Below are positions 8,825-16,929 of a stretch of DNA of 64,000 nt, piece after piece. The stretch comes from CADEED01 sp036274075 (GTDB lineage Bacteria; Pseudomonadota; Gammaproteobacteria; Steroidobacterales; Steroidobacteraceae), in NCBI GenBank assembly GCA_036274075.1, contig DASUGK010000056.1, positions 22,943 to 86,942 of the forward strand, in the 5' to 3' direction. Under the pieces are notes generated by a model. That model worked only from the letters and a program-made list of their open reading frames with translations, was not told where the DNA came from and ran no database searches. Within the stretch, counting starts at the first letter, position 1; each line of letters starts with the position of its first letter. The translations under genes were made by a program, and so were the position numbers.

Positions 8825-9340
8825 CTAGGGCCGCAGCTGCCCCGTGATGCGGTCCTGGGCATCGATGATGCCGCGCTCCTGAAGCCAGCGGCGCGCATCG
8901 GCGGCGTCTCCCGCGAACCACTCCCCCGCCGAACCCAGCCGGAAGGTGTAGCCCCAGCGATCCATGTCGCCGAGCATGCGTTCGCGGCCCAGCATCGGCA
9001 GTTCGTCGGCCAGAAGAATTTGCAGGTAGCAGACTCCGCACTCTTCCTCGTCGTCGCCGCCGGCATCGCGATCCAGGCTGGCTCGGCGCTCGGCGGACAT
9101 GCAGATGAAGTGGCTGAGCTCGTGCAGAAGCGAATGCAATGGTGTGTCGGGACGCACGTAGAGACGGTTCGCCTGCAGCCCCGCCTCGCTGTCTCCCCAG
9201 TAGGAACCGGGCAGCGCTTCGCCCGCCGCGCACACCACGAACTCGGCGCCGTAACGACGCGCCAATTCCGCCAGCGAGGAATGCGGCTCGTGACCGACGC
9301 GCAATACGTCGGTGGTATCGGCCGCGGCATTCATGAACAT
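8825..9340 (-). CDS. Predicted zinc metalloprotease-like protein (HExxH)
   Basis: The 171-residue protein is not a family I can name. It has LLHELSHFICMS with an HExxH site at residues 73-77 and an acidic cluster DDEEECGVCYLQ at about 97-107 that could supply a third zinc ligand, with C101 and C104 nearby. There is no signal peptide, so it is probably cytoplasmic. Its ATG shares one base with the lptE stop codon (TGATG), so it is likely translated with leuS-lptE. A role in envelope or lipoprotein maturation would be a guess from this linkage only. A second ATG six bases downstream is possible. Confidence 0.72.
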   Translation of the reverse strand: MFMNAAADTTDVLRVGHEPHSSLAELARRYGAEFVVCAAGEALPGSYWGDSEAGLQANRLYVRPDTPLHSLLHELSHFICMSAERRASLDRDAGGDDEEECGVCYLQILLADELPMLGRERMLGDMDRWGYTFRLGSAGEWFAGDAADARRWLQERGIIDAQDRITGQLRP

Positions 9341-9846
9341 CAGAGCGCCGCGAGGCGGCGCATCACCAGCGCCACCAGGTCGCTCGCCAGTCCTTCGCGC
9401 AGGATTTCCTGTTCGCGTTCCTTGGCGAGCAGCTGGGTCTCGTCGAAGCTGACGTCGCGGGTCGCGGAGACTTCTTCGTGATCGATGAGTTTCTTTTCGC
9501 CCGAGGTCACCGAGAACTTCACCCTGTAGGTGAGCTCGATCTCGGTGGGAATGTTGCGCGCCGACACGGAGAGGATTTTCTCGGTGAGCTCGTCCTCGTG
9601 CACGCTGATGGTGGCGCCCGAAGACCCCTGCGTGCGGATCACCTTGCTGCCCGTGGCCAGCAGCGCCTTGCGCAAGTCCTGCACGAAGTCGGTCTGCTCA
9701 TCCTTCGTGTCGATGTAGGTGTACGCGAATTCCTGCGGCAGCGGCTGGCGGCCTTGCAGGTGAAAACCGCACGACGCGAGCAGCACGAGAAATGGGGTCA
9801 GACCCCATTTCCTGGCAATTGGGGCCTGACCCCATTTCCGTTTCAT
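9340..9846 (-). CDS. lptE: LPS-assembly lipoprotein LptE
   Basis: LptE plugs the LptD barrel and helps insert lipopolysaccharide into the outer membrane. The mature start CGFHLQGRQPLP is the LptE hallmark. The lipobox is L23-A24-S25 before Cys26. The protein is 168 residues, as usual. The ATG overlaps the leuS stop codon by four bases, as in many gammaproteobacteria. The oddity is the signal peptide n-region: residues 4-21 are encoded by two in-frame 27-base repeat units (KWGQAPIAR then KWGLTPFLV), leaving a short hydrophobic core. A start downstream of the repeats is not obvious, as no ATG, GTG or TTG with a good ribosome site is placed there apart from the Val21 codon. Confidence 0.93.
   Translation of the reverse strand: MKRKWGQAPIARKWGLTPFLVLLASCGFHLQGRQPLPQEFAYTYIDTKDEQTDFVQDLRKALLATGSKVIRTQGSSGATISVHEDELTEKILSVSARNIPTEIELTYRVKFSVTSGEKKLIDHEEVSATRDVSFDETQLLAKEREQEILREGLASDLVALVMRRLAAL
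9784..9837 (-). repeat. Tandem 27-base palindromic repeats inside lptE
   Basis: Two 27-base units (9811-9837 and 9784-9810) lie in frame within the lptE signal-peptide code. The second contains the perfect palindrome AAATGGGGTC-T-GACCCCATTT at 9790-9810; the first has a decayed copy. The same half-palindrome recurs at the end of zwf (34557-34567). Palindromes with this TGGGGTC/GACCCCA core are widespread in proteobacteria and behave like REP elements. I infer a REP-type insertion that was kept because each unit adds exactly nine codons. Confidence 0.8.
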
Positions 9847-12476
9847 ACGACGATGTTCACGAGTTTGCCGGGGACGTAGATCGCCTTCTTCACGGGCTTG
9901 CCTTCCATGAACTTTTGCACGTTGGCGTCGGCCTTGGCGGCTGTGATGGCGACTTCCTGCGTCGCGTCGGCCGGGACGCCGACGCGCGCACGCATCTTGC
10001 CGTTCACCTGCACCGAGATCTCGATGTGGTCCTGCACCAGCGCCTCGGGATCCGGCTTCCACCACTGCTCGTGGATCAACGCCGTCTCGTGGCCCAGCTG
10101 GTGCCACAACTCGTGCGTGACGTGCGGGATCACCGGCGACAGGCACATCACCGCGATCTCCAGCGCCTCGTGCGCCACCACTCGTCCGTAGAGCGGCTTG
10201 CTGTCGAACTTGCCGACGGCATTGAGCAATTCCATCACCGCGGCCACGGCGGTGTTGAAGCTGCGGCGGCGGCCTATGTCGTCGGTCACCTTTTCGAGCG
10301 TGTGGTGCGCGATGCGGCGCAGCGCTTTCTGCTCCGCGTTGAGCTGCCTCTTGTCGAACTCATTGATCGTGAGCGAATCCGCCGGCGGCGGCGCATTCAC
10401 CTGGTCATAAACCGCCTTCCACAGTCGGCGGATGAAACGGAACGAACCCTGCACGCCCTCTTCCGACCATTCCAGTGTCTGCTCGGGCGGCGCGGTGAAC
10501 ATCATGAACATGCGCGCGGTGTCGGCGCCGAACGTGCCGATGAGATCGGTCGGGTCCACGCCGTTGTTCTTGGACTTCGACATCGTGCCGAGTCCATCCC
10601 ACGTCACGGGCTGGTTGTCCTTGAGCAGGATGGCGCCCGTGCGCTGCCCCTTCTCGTCCCGCAGAACTTCGACGTCGGCGGGATTGTAGAAGTCGCGGCG
10701 GCCCGGCGCGGGCTCGCGGTAGTAGATATCGTGCAGCACCATGCCCTGCGTCAGCAGGTTCTTGAACGGCTCGTCGTTCTTCACGAGTCCCAGATCGCGC
10801 ATCACCTTGGTCCAGAAGCGCGAGTACAGCAGGTGCAAAATGGCGTGTTCGATGCCGCCGATGTACTGGTCCACCGGCATCCAGTAGTTGGCGCGCTCGT
10901 CCACCATGGTGTCGGCATCCGGACAGGCGAAGCGCAGGAAGTACCAGGACGAGTCCACGAAGGTGTCCATCGTGTCCGTCTCGCGGCGCGCGTCGGCACC
11001 GCACTTCGGGCACTTGCACTCGTAGAACGACGGCGTCTTGTTGAGCGGATTGCCCGAGCCGTCCGGCACCAGTCCTTCGGGCAGCACCACCGGCAGGTCC
11101 TTGTCCGGCACCGGCACTTCGCCGCACTTGCCGCAGTGGATCATGGGCACCGGGCAGCCCCAGTAACGCTGGCGCGAAATGCCCCAGTCGCGCAATCGCC
11201 ATTGCGTGCGTTTCCTGCCCAGGCCCTTCTTCTCCAGCGCGCGCGCGATGGCGTCCACGGCGGCCCGGTACTCGAGCCCGTCGAACTCGCCCGAGTTCAT
11301 GGTGAGGCCGTACTCGCTGAACGCGTCGCGCCACGGAGGATCCAGGTTCTCGTACGCGCCGGTCTTCGACTTCACCACCTGCACGATGGACAGTTTGTTC
11401 TTCAGCGCGAATTCGTAGTCGCGCTCGTCGTGGCCGGGCACACCCATGACGGCGCCCTCGCCGTAGGCCATGAGCACGTAGTTGGCCACCCAGACTTCGA
11501 CCGACTGGCCGGTGAACGGATGCAGCACGGACAGTCCCGTGCGCATGCCCTTCTTTTCCTGCGTGGCGATGTCGGCTTCCATGGTGGAGCCGCGCCGGCA
11601 TTCGTCGATGAATGCCTGCAGCGCCGGGTTCTTCGCGCCGGCCGCCACCGCGATGGGATGTTCTGCCGCGATTGCCATGAAGGTCACGCCGAACAAGGTG
11701 TCCGCGCGCGTGGTGAACACCTTGAGCGCGCCGTCCGCTCCCATCAGCGCCCTGGTATCGGGTGCGTACGGGAACGAGATCTCGCAGCCCTCGGACTTGC
11801 CGATCCAGTTGGCCTGCATGGTCTTCACGCGCTCGGGCCATTCGGGCAGCTTGTCGAGATCGGCAAGCAGCTCCTCGGCGTACTTCGTGATGGCGAGGTA
11901 GTACATCGGGATCTCGCGCTTCTCGATCAGCGCGCCCGTGCGCCAGCCGCGTCCATCGATGACCTGCTCGTTGGCCAGCACGGTCTGGTCGACCGGATCC
12001 CAGTTGACCACGCCGGTCCTGCGATACGCGATGCCCTTCTCGAGCATGCGCAGGAACATCCACTGGTTCCACCTGTAGTAGCTCGGGTCGCAGGTGGCGA
12101 TCTCGCGCGACCAGTCGAAGGCCAGGCCCAGCGACTTCATCTGGCCTTTCATGTAGGCGATGTTCTCGCGCGTCCATTTGGCCGGCGGCACGCCGTTTTT
12201 CATCGCGGCGTTTTCGGCCGGCAGTCCGAATGCATCCCAGCCCATGGGCTGCAGCACCGCCTTGCCCTGCATCTTGTGGAAACGCGTGAGCACGTCGCCG
12301 ATGGTGTAGTTGCGCACGTGACCCATGTGCAGTCGCCCCGAGGGATACGGGAACATCGACAGGCAGTAGAACTTGTTGCCTTCTGACGCGTCTTCACGCG
12401 CTTCGAATACACGGTTCTGGTCCCAGAAGGCTTGTGCGGCCCGCTCGACGGCGGCCGGCTCGTATCGTTCTTGCAT
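9843..12476 (-). CDS. leuS: Leucyl-tRNA synthetase
   Basis: The enzyme charges tRNA-Leu and edits mischarged tRNA in the cytoplasm. It is 877 residues, close to the E. coli length of 860. The class I signatures are present: the HIGH-type motif as PSGRLHMGHVRNY near residue 50, and KMSKS as GTMSKSKNNGVDP near 625. A CP1 editing domain lies between them, and a zinc-type segment (CGKCGEVPVP, then CKCPKCGADA). The C-terminal domain ends at KLVNIVV. It heads a leuS-lptE-zinc-protease-like operon and faces a divergent QueC-like gene across 242 bases. Confidence 0.97.
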   Translation of the reverse strand: MQERYEPAAVERAAQAFWDQNRVFEAREDASEGNKFYCLSMFPYPSGRLHMGHVRNYTIGDVLTRFHKMQGKAVLQPMGWDAFGLPAENAAMKNGVPPAKWTRENIAYMKGQMKSLGLAFDWSREIATCDPSYYRWNQWMFLRMLEKGIAYRRTGVVNWDPVDQTVLANEQVIDGRGWRTGALIEKREIPMYYLAITKYAEELLADLDKLPEWPERVKTMQANWIGKSEGCEISFPYAPDTRALMGADGALKVFTTRADTLFGVTFMAIAAEHPIAVAAGAKNPALQAFIDECRRGSTMEADIATQEKKGMRTGLSVLHPFTGQSVEVWVANYVLMAYGEGAVMGVPGHDERDYEFALKNKLSIVQVVKSKTGAYENLDPPWRDAFSEYGLTMNSGEFDGLEYRAAVDAIARALEKKGLGRKRTQWRLRDWGISRQRYWGCPVPMIHCGKCGEVPVPDKDLPVVLPEGLVPDGSGNPLNKTPSFYECKCPKCGADARRETDTMDTFVDSSWYFLRFACPDADTMVDERANYWMPVDQYIGGIEHAILHLLYSRFWTKVMRDLGLVKNDEPFKNLLTQGMVLHDIYYREPAPGRRDFYNPADVEVLRDEKGQRTGAILLKDNQPVTWDGLGTMSKSKNNGVDPTDLIGTFGADTARMFMMFTAPPEQTLEWSEEGVQGSFRFIRRLWKAVYDQVNAPPPADSLTINEFDKRQLNAEQKALRRIAHHTLEKVTDDIGRRRSFNTAVAAVMELLNAVGKFDSKPLYGRVVAHEALEIAVMCLSPVIPHVTHELWHQLGHETALIHEQWWKPDPEALVQDHIEISVQVNGKMRARVGVPADATQEVAITAAKADANVQKFMEGKPVKKAIYVPGKLVNIVV

Positions 12477-12540
12477 CTGCGGAAAGGCTTGTTTTTCAGT
12501 CGTTTAAAGAGCGCGCAGAATACACGAGGCTGCCGCGCCA

Positions 12541-12592
12541 CGCGAAAAGCTTTCGCGATCCTGCCGGTGGCTGGCAGGCAGGCCACCGGCAG
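12541..12592. other. Two hairpins in the leuS / QueC-like divergent region
   Basis: The first is a 7-base-pair stem with a 3-base loop (CGCGAAA at 12541-12547, TTTCGCG at 12551-12557). The second is a perfect 11-base-pair stem with a 10-base loop (CTGCCGGTGGC at 12561-12571 and GCCACCGGCAG at 12582-12592). Neither is followed by a T-run, so they do not look like intrinsic terminators. On the minus strand they would lie in the leuS 5' leader, on the plus strand upstream of the QueC-like gene. I recognise no T-box. The remainder of 12477-12718 shows no gene. Confidence 0.5.
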
Positions 12593-12718
12593 CGCATTCG
12601 GCCAGCCGGATGCGCGCCCGTCCGACGGCCGACCGCGCGAATCCCCGCGAACTCCGCCATCCCGCTGCATTCCAACGTAGCTCGCTTTCGCTGCGCGATT
12701 TCCAGGGAGGAGCTGTAC

Positions 12719-13504
12719 ATGCATTCGGATGAAGGAAACGCGACGCGACTGTTGTGGACGGGTGGCTGGGATTCGACCTTCCGCCTGCTGCAACTGTTGT
12801 TTCACGAGCGCCGCGTGGTGCAGCCGTACTACGTCGTCGACCGGCTCAAGCGCCGGCCGGGCGTACCGGCGGAACAACAGGCGATGCGCAACGTGCGCGC
12901 GCTGCTGGAAAAGCAACACCCGGAAGCCGCTGCCAGACTGCGGCGGACGATCGAGTGTCCGCTCGCCGACATCGCGGCCGACGCCACCATCACCGGCCGG
13001 TTCGAGGAAAGCCTGCGCTTCGGTTTCATCGGCGGCCAGTACGAATGGCTGTCGAGGTTCTGCGTGCAACACGGCATCGACGACATGGAGCTGGCGGTAC
13101 ATCGCCACGACAAGGCGCGCGAGCTGATCGCCGGACTCGTCGACGTATCGCGCCGGCGCCTCGACCCGCGTTTCGCCGGCGACAGCCGCTATGCGTTGTT
13201 CCGGCCCTTCAGGTTCCCGCTGTTCGACACCAGCAAGGAACAGATGCGCGCCGAAGCGCAACGCGCCGGCCTCGAGCCGTACATGGAACTCACCTGGTTC
13301 TGCCATCGCCCCATCGACGACGAGCCATGCGGCGTCTGCAATCCCTGCATCTACACCATCGAGGAAGGCCTCGCCGATCGCGTCCCGGAACGCGGCCGCC
13401 GCCGCTACCGCATGCGCGTCGTGCCGCGGCTGCGCAGCGCGCTGACCCGCAACCCGCGCCTCTACCTGGCCGTGCGTTCGCTGTACCGTGGCCTGCGTGG
13501 TTAG
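12719..13504 (+). CDS. QueC-like PP-loop ATP-pyrophosphatase
   Basis: The 261-residue protein starts with the adenylating PP-loop LLWTGGWDSTFRLLQL (residues about 10-25). It ends with a QueC-type zinc site, C-x8-C-x2-C-x2-C, in CHRPIDDEPCGVCNPC. QueC makes preQ0 (7-cyano-7-deazaguanine) from carboxydeazaguanine, ATP and ammonia. The TGGWDS loop and the overall sequence differ from housekeeping QueC (SGGxDS), and no queD or queE is next to it. It may therefore be a paralogue acting on another carboxylate. The ATG at 12719 has AGGGAGGAG 7 bases upstream and was preferred over earlier in-frame starts that lie in non-coding sequence. Confidence 0.75.
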   Translation: MHSDEGNATRLLWTGGWDSTFRLLQLLFHERRVVQPYYVVDRLKRRPGVPAEQQAMRNVRALLEKQHPEAAARLRRTIECPLADIAADATITGRFEESLRFGFIGGQYEWLSRFCVQHGIDDMELAVHRHDKARELIAGLVDVSRRRLDPRFAGDSRYALFRPFRFPLFDTSKEQMRAEAQRAGLEPYMELTWFCHRPIDDEPCGVCNPCIYTIEEGLADRVPERGRRRYRMRVVPRLRSALTRNPRLYLAVRSLYRGLRG

Positions 13505-13514
13505 CCGGTGCGCG

Positions 13515-15227
13515 CTATTCCACCGCGATCGTGAGCGGCTGCGGCGCGTTCGTGCAGTTGGTGCGGAACGTGGTCGCACTGGCGAACTTGATCGCCACCT
13601 CGTCGAGTTCGGCGAAGCCGCTGCTCTGCTTGACCGCGACCCTGGAAGGCTTGCCCTTCAGGTCCGAGAAAACCAGGTCCAGCGTGATCTTGCCGCCCTG
13701 CTTCTTGCGCCTGGCGGCGCTGCCCTGCAGGAAGTCCTCGATGTTGGTGCCGGGCAGGATGCGGAACGCGCAGGTCTGGTCGGCGACGCTGGGGGTGGCC
13801 ACCGGCGTGCAGGACAGCCCGCTCGCGGGCACGTCGACCTTGCCAGCGACGGTGCCGATGCGCGGCTCGAGCTCGTCCTGCGGGAACATCACGTAGCGCC
13901 GCTGGTAAGTCACCGGCTCGGGTTCGCCGGGGCGCTTCATCACCAGCGCCAGCTTGCAGTCGAGCGAGGTGGACGTGGGGTTGCGGATCGCCAGCCGGAT
14001 GTCGAACGGCACGTAGTCGCAGGCGCCGCGCACGTTTGCGGCACACATTCCGCGATCTTCGTACAGCGCCAGGTCGTATGACCACTCGGTGGTGCTGGCG
14101 GGATCGCCGGCCGACTTGATGGGCAGGCGCGTGACCTTCTCGAGCGTGCGCTTCTGCAGCGCCACCAGCGGCGGCGCATCCACCGCCAACTTGGCGTCCT
14201 CGGCAGCGAGGGCGCCCGGGTCGGACTTGCGCTTCGCGACGAGCAGCATCGCCGGTTCGTGTTGCAGCCAGGCAGGGTCCAGGGCCTCGAGCATCTTCAG
14301 CCAGTAGTAAGCCTTCGGGTAGTCAGGCGGCTGGCCGTGCCCGAACAGGTTCATCTTGGCCAGGTCGTAGATGGCGAGCTTGTCGGCGCCGGCCGCGGCC
14401 TTCATGTACAGCTCGCGCGCGCGCACGAAGTCCTGTTGCCGGCAGTGGCCGCGGTAGTACTGCACGCCGAGGTCACGATAGCCATGCGGATCGCCGGCGT
14501 CGCCGGCGAGCAGGTAGTAGCGTTCGGCCGCGGCGCAATCCTGCTTCGACTTGTCGTCGGTGTAGGTCGCGGCCTCGGCGAGACGGCGCGCCGCGCGCGG
14601 ATCGCCATCCGCGGCCGCGGCAGGGTCGTTCGCGTAGTTAATCTTGTCGGAGGACTGCACGTACTTTTGCGCGGCATCGAACAGCTGCCTGTACTGCTGC
14701 AGCTCCGCGCGCATGGCCGCGTTGGCCTCGGCATTGGCGGCGTCGAGTTCCTTGAATTTCTGGTAGCTGGGCGTGACGATGTGTCCACTGTCGTACCAGT
14801 AGATCAGCTTGTTGCGGGCACCCTTGTCTCCCAGGTCGAAAGCCTTCTGCATCCACTGCAATGCCTGGTCGAAGTCCACGGTGACACCCGCGCCGGCGTC
14901 GAAATCCAGCGCGTATTCGCGCATCGACTCGGCGTGGCCGGCCAGCGCCGCCTTTTCGAACCAGCGGTGGATCTCCTGCTGCTTCGGATCGGTCTCGCTC
15001 GGATTCGCGCGCACCTCGCCCTTCGGACGCGGCAGCATGAAGCGCAACGTGGTCGCGAGGTAGAACTGCGCCTCGGAGTCACCCGCCTCGGCCTCGGGCG
15101 TGAGCAGCTTCACGGCCTGTTCGTAGCGGCCGGCGTTGAAGGCGGCCATGGCCTTGCCGCTGGCGGCGATGGAGGAGACGGGAAGGGATGCCGCGAGCAA
15201 TGCGGCGAGCAGGATGTTCTTGTTCAC
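13515..15227 (-). CDS. Secreted Sel1-repeat (TPR-like) protein
   Basis: From the GTG at 15227 the protein has 570 residues and an immediate signal peptide (NKNILLAALLAASLPVSS). From about residue 25 to 320 it carries Sel1-type repeats, for example AAFNAGRYEQAVKLLTPEAE, WFEKAALAGHAESMREYAL and ARELYMKAAAGADKLAIYDL. Such repeats make helical scaffolds for protein contacts, here in the periplasm. The C-terminal 200 residues have no recognisable domain but contain several cysteines (CAANVRGACDY). An ATG at 15296 would add 23 residues before the signal peptide, so I prefer GTG. Its role is unknown. It lies downstream of the degP-like gene on the same strand. Confidence 0.75.
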   Translation of the reverse strand: MNKNILLAALLAASLPVSSIAASGKAMAAFNAGRYEQAVKLLTPEAEAGDSEAQFYLATTLRFMLPRPKGEVRANPSETDPKQQEIHRWFEKAALAGHAESMREYALDFDAGAGVTVDFDQALQWMQKAFDLGDKGARNKLIYWYDSGHIVTPSYQKFKELDAANAEANAAMRAELQQYRQLFDAAQKYVQSSDKINYANDPAAAADGDPRAARRLAEAATYTDDKSKQDCAAAERYYLLAGDAGDPHGYRDLGVQYYRGHCRQQDFVRARELYMKAAAGADKLAIYDLAKMNLFGHGQPPDYPKAYYWLKMLEALDPAWLQHEPAMLLVAKRKSDPGALAAEDAKLAVDAPPLVALQKRTLEKVTRLPIKSAGDPASTTEWSYDLALYEDRGMCAANVRGACDYVPFDIRLAIRNPTSTSLDCKLALVMKRPGEPEPVTYQRRYVMFPQDELEPRIGTVAGKVDVPASGLSCTPVATPSVADQTCAFRILPGTNIEDFLQGSAARRKKQGGKITLDLVFSDLKGKPSRVAVKQSSGFAELDEVAIKFASATTFRTNCTNAPQPLTIAVE

Positions 15228-15322
15228 GGGCCAAAGAATGCCCGGCGGCGCAGACTCACTCAAGCGGGACGGCCCGGATGCCTCCGGGCGCCCCATTCGG
15301 TATCACTTTTCGAGTCGGGTAG

Positions 15323-16849
15323 TCAGCTCACGCGGATCGGCACGAAGATCTGCGTGCCGCGGCGCTCCAGCAGGATGGCCACGGTCTTCGCGCCGCTGTC
15401 GGTGGCACTGCGCAGGTCGGCGACGGACTTCACCGACTTGCCGTTGACGCCGAGGATCACGTCGCCCGGCTGCACGCCGGCGCGCGCCGCGGGACCGTCC
15501 ACGTCCTCGACCAGTAGATAGCCCTCGGTCTCGGCGTTCTTGCGCTCGTCGGCGCCGAGCGGGCGCACCGACAGGCCGAGTTTGTCAGCCTTGGCGGCCG
15601 CCTCCGGCTTCTCGGTGTTGCGGTTGGAAACCTTGCGGACGGATTCCTCGGGGAATTCGTCGACCTTCACATTGATGCTCTTGCTCTCGCCGGCGCGCCA
15701 CACGTCCAGCCTGGCGGCACTTCCCGGCTTGATCGCCGACACCATCGACGGCAACTGGGTGGAACGCTCCACCGGCTTGCCATTGACGCCGAGGATCACG
15801 TCGCCGTTCTTGATGCCCGCCTTGGCCGCCGGGCCGTCGTCGAGCACTTCGCTGACCAGCGCACCGCGCGGACGATCGAGGCCGAAGGCGTCGGCCATCT
15901 TGGCGTCCACTTCCTGGATCTGCACGCCGATGCGGCCACGCGAGACCTTGCCGGTGGCGATCAGCTGGGTCTGCACGTTGGTGGCCACGTCGATCGGGAT
16001 GGCGAACGAGATGCCCATGTAGCCGCCGCTGCGGCTGTAGATCTGCGAGTTGATGCCGACCACTTCGCCGTTCAGGTTGAACAGCGGGCCGCCGGAGTTG
16101 CCGGGATTCACCGCGACGTCGGTCTGGATGAAGGGCACGAGTCCGCTCTCGCCCGGCATGGAACGGCCGGTGGCGCTGACGATGCCCGCGGTCACGCTGT
16201 TCTCGAACGTGAACGGCGAACCGATGGCGAGCACCCACTCACCCGGCCGCAGTTTGGCCGGATCGCCGATGCGCACCACGGGAAGATTCTTGCCCTCGAT
16301 CTTGATCACCGCGACGTCGGTGCGCGGATCGATGCCGATGACCTTGGCCGGGTATTCGCGGCGATCGGTCATGCGCACCGTGACTTCGTCCGCGTCGGCG
16401 ACCACGTGCGCATTGGTGAGGATGTAGCCGTCGGCGCTGACGATGAAGCCGGAGCCTTCACCCTGGCGCTGCGGGATTTCATAGTTGCGGCGGCCGGGCT
16501 GGCCGGGCGCCGGGATGCCGAAGCGGCGGAAGAATTCCTGGAAAGGATCTTCGGAATCCTCGTCCGCTGAATCGTTGCTGATGCGATGGGCCTTCTCGAC
16601 CACCGACACGTTCACGACCGCAGGTCCTACCTGCTCGACCAATGTCGCAAAATCCGGGAGCACCCGCCCGTTCAACGTGCCGACGGGCTGTGGCGATGAA
16701 GACGAATGAGTTTCGACCTGCGCGGTCACTGCCGCGGGAGCCGCGGCGGCCTGCGACTGTGGCGCGGCCGAGGATTGCCGGGAGCAGGCCCCGACTGCGA
16801 CCGCCACCATGGCGATCAGCGCAACGCGTTTCGCAACGAAAAGCGACAT
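15323..16849 (-). CDS. DegP/DegQ-type serine protease with two PDZ domains
   Basis: The protease degrades or refolds damaged envelope proteins. The catalytic triad is visible in TNAHVVADAD (His), DPRTDVAVIKI (Asp) and NPGNSGGPLF (Ser). Two PDZ domains follow (around RGRIGVQIQEV and the final DKLGLSVRPL to VPIRVS part). From the ATG at 16849 it is 508 residues. The signal peptide SLFVAKRVALIAMVAVAVGAC ends in a lipobox-like VGAC (Cys22), so it may be a lipoprotein, unlike classic periplasmic DegP. A second ATG at 16933 overlaps the lnt stop (ATGA) and would put 28 residues before the signal sequence. A longer open frame upstream is antisense or out-of-frame lnt sequence. Confidence 0.9.
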   Translation of the reverse strand: MSLFVAKRVALIAMVAVAVGACSRQSSAAPQSQAAAAPAAVTAQVETHSSSSPQPVGTLNGRVLPDFATLVEQVGPAVVNVSVVEKAHRISNDSADEDSEDPFQEFFRRFGIPAPGQPGRRNYEIPQRQGEGSGFIVSADGYILTNAHVVADADEVTVRMTDRREYPAKVIGIDPRTDVAVIKIEGKNLPVVRIGDPAKLRPGEWVLAIGSPFTFENSVTAGIVSATGRSMPGESGLVPFIQTDVAVNPGNSGGPLFNLNGEVVGINSQIYSRSGGYMGISFAIPIDVATNVQTQLIATGKVSRGRIGVQIQEVDAKMADAFGLDRPRGALVSEVLDDGPAAKAGIKNGDVILGVNGKPVERSTQLPSMVSAIKPGSAARLDVWRAGESKSINVKVDEFPEESVRKVSNRNTEKPEAAAKADKLGLSVRPLGADERKNAETEGYLLVEDVDGPAARAGVQPGDVILGVNGKSVKSVADLRSATDSGAKTVAILLERRGTQIFVPIRVS

Positions 16850-16929
16850 ATGAACGAACCCTCGTGGGTGACAAGACGACGATGCGGCAATAGACCGGCG
16901 GTCCTCGGCGAAGTTCAGCAGTGTTGCGT

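Noticed and set aside
9792..12386. Open frame of 864 codons on the plus strand
   Set aside because: It is fully antisense to leuS, whose motifs and length are certain. Long antisense frames are expected in DNA this rich in G+C.
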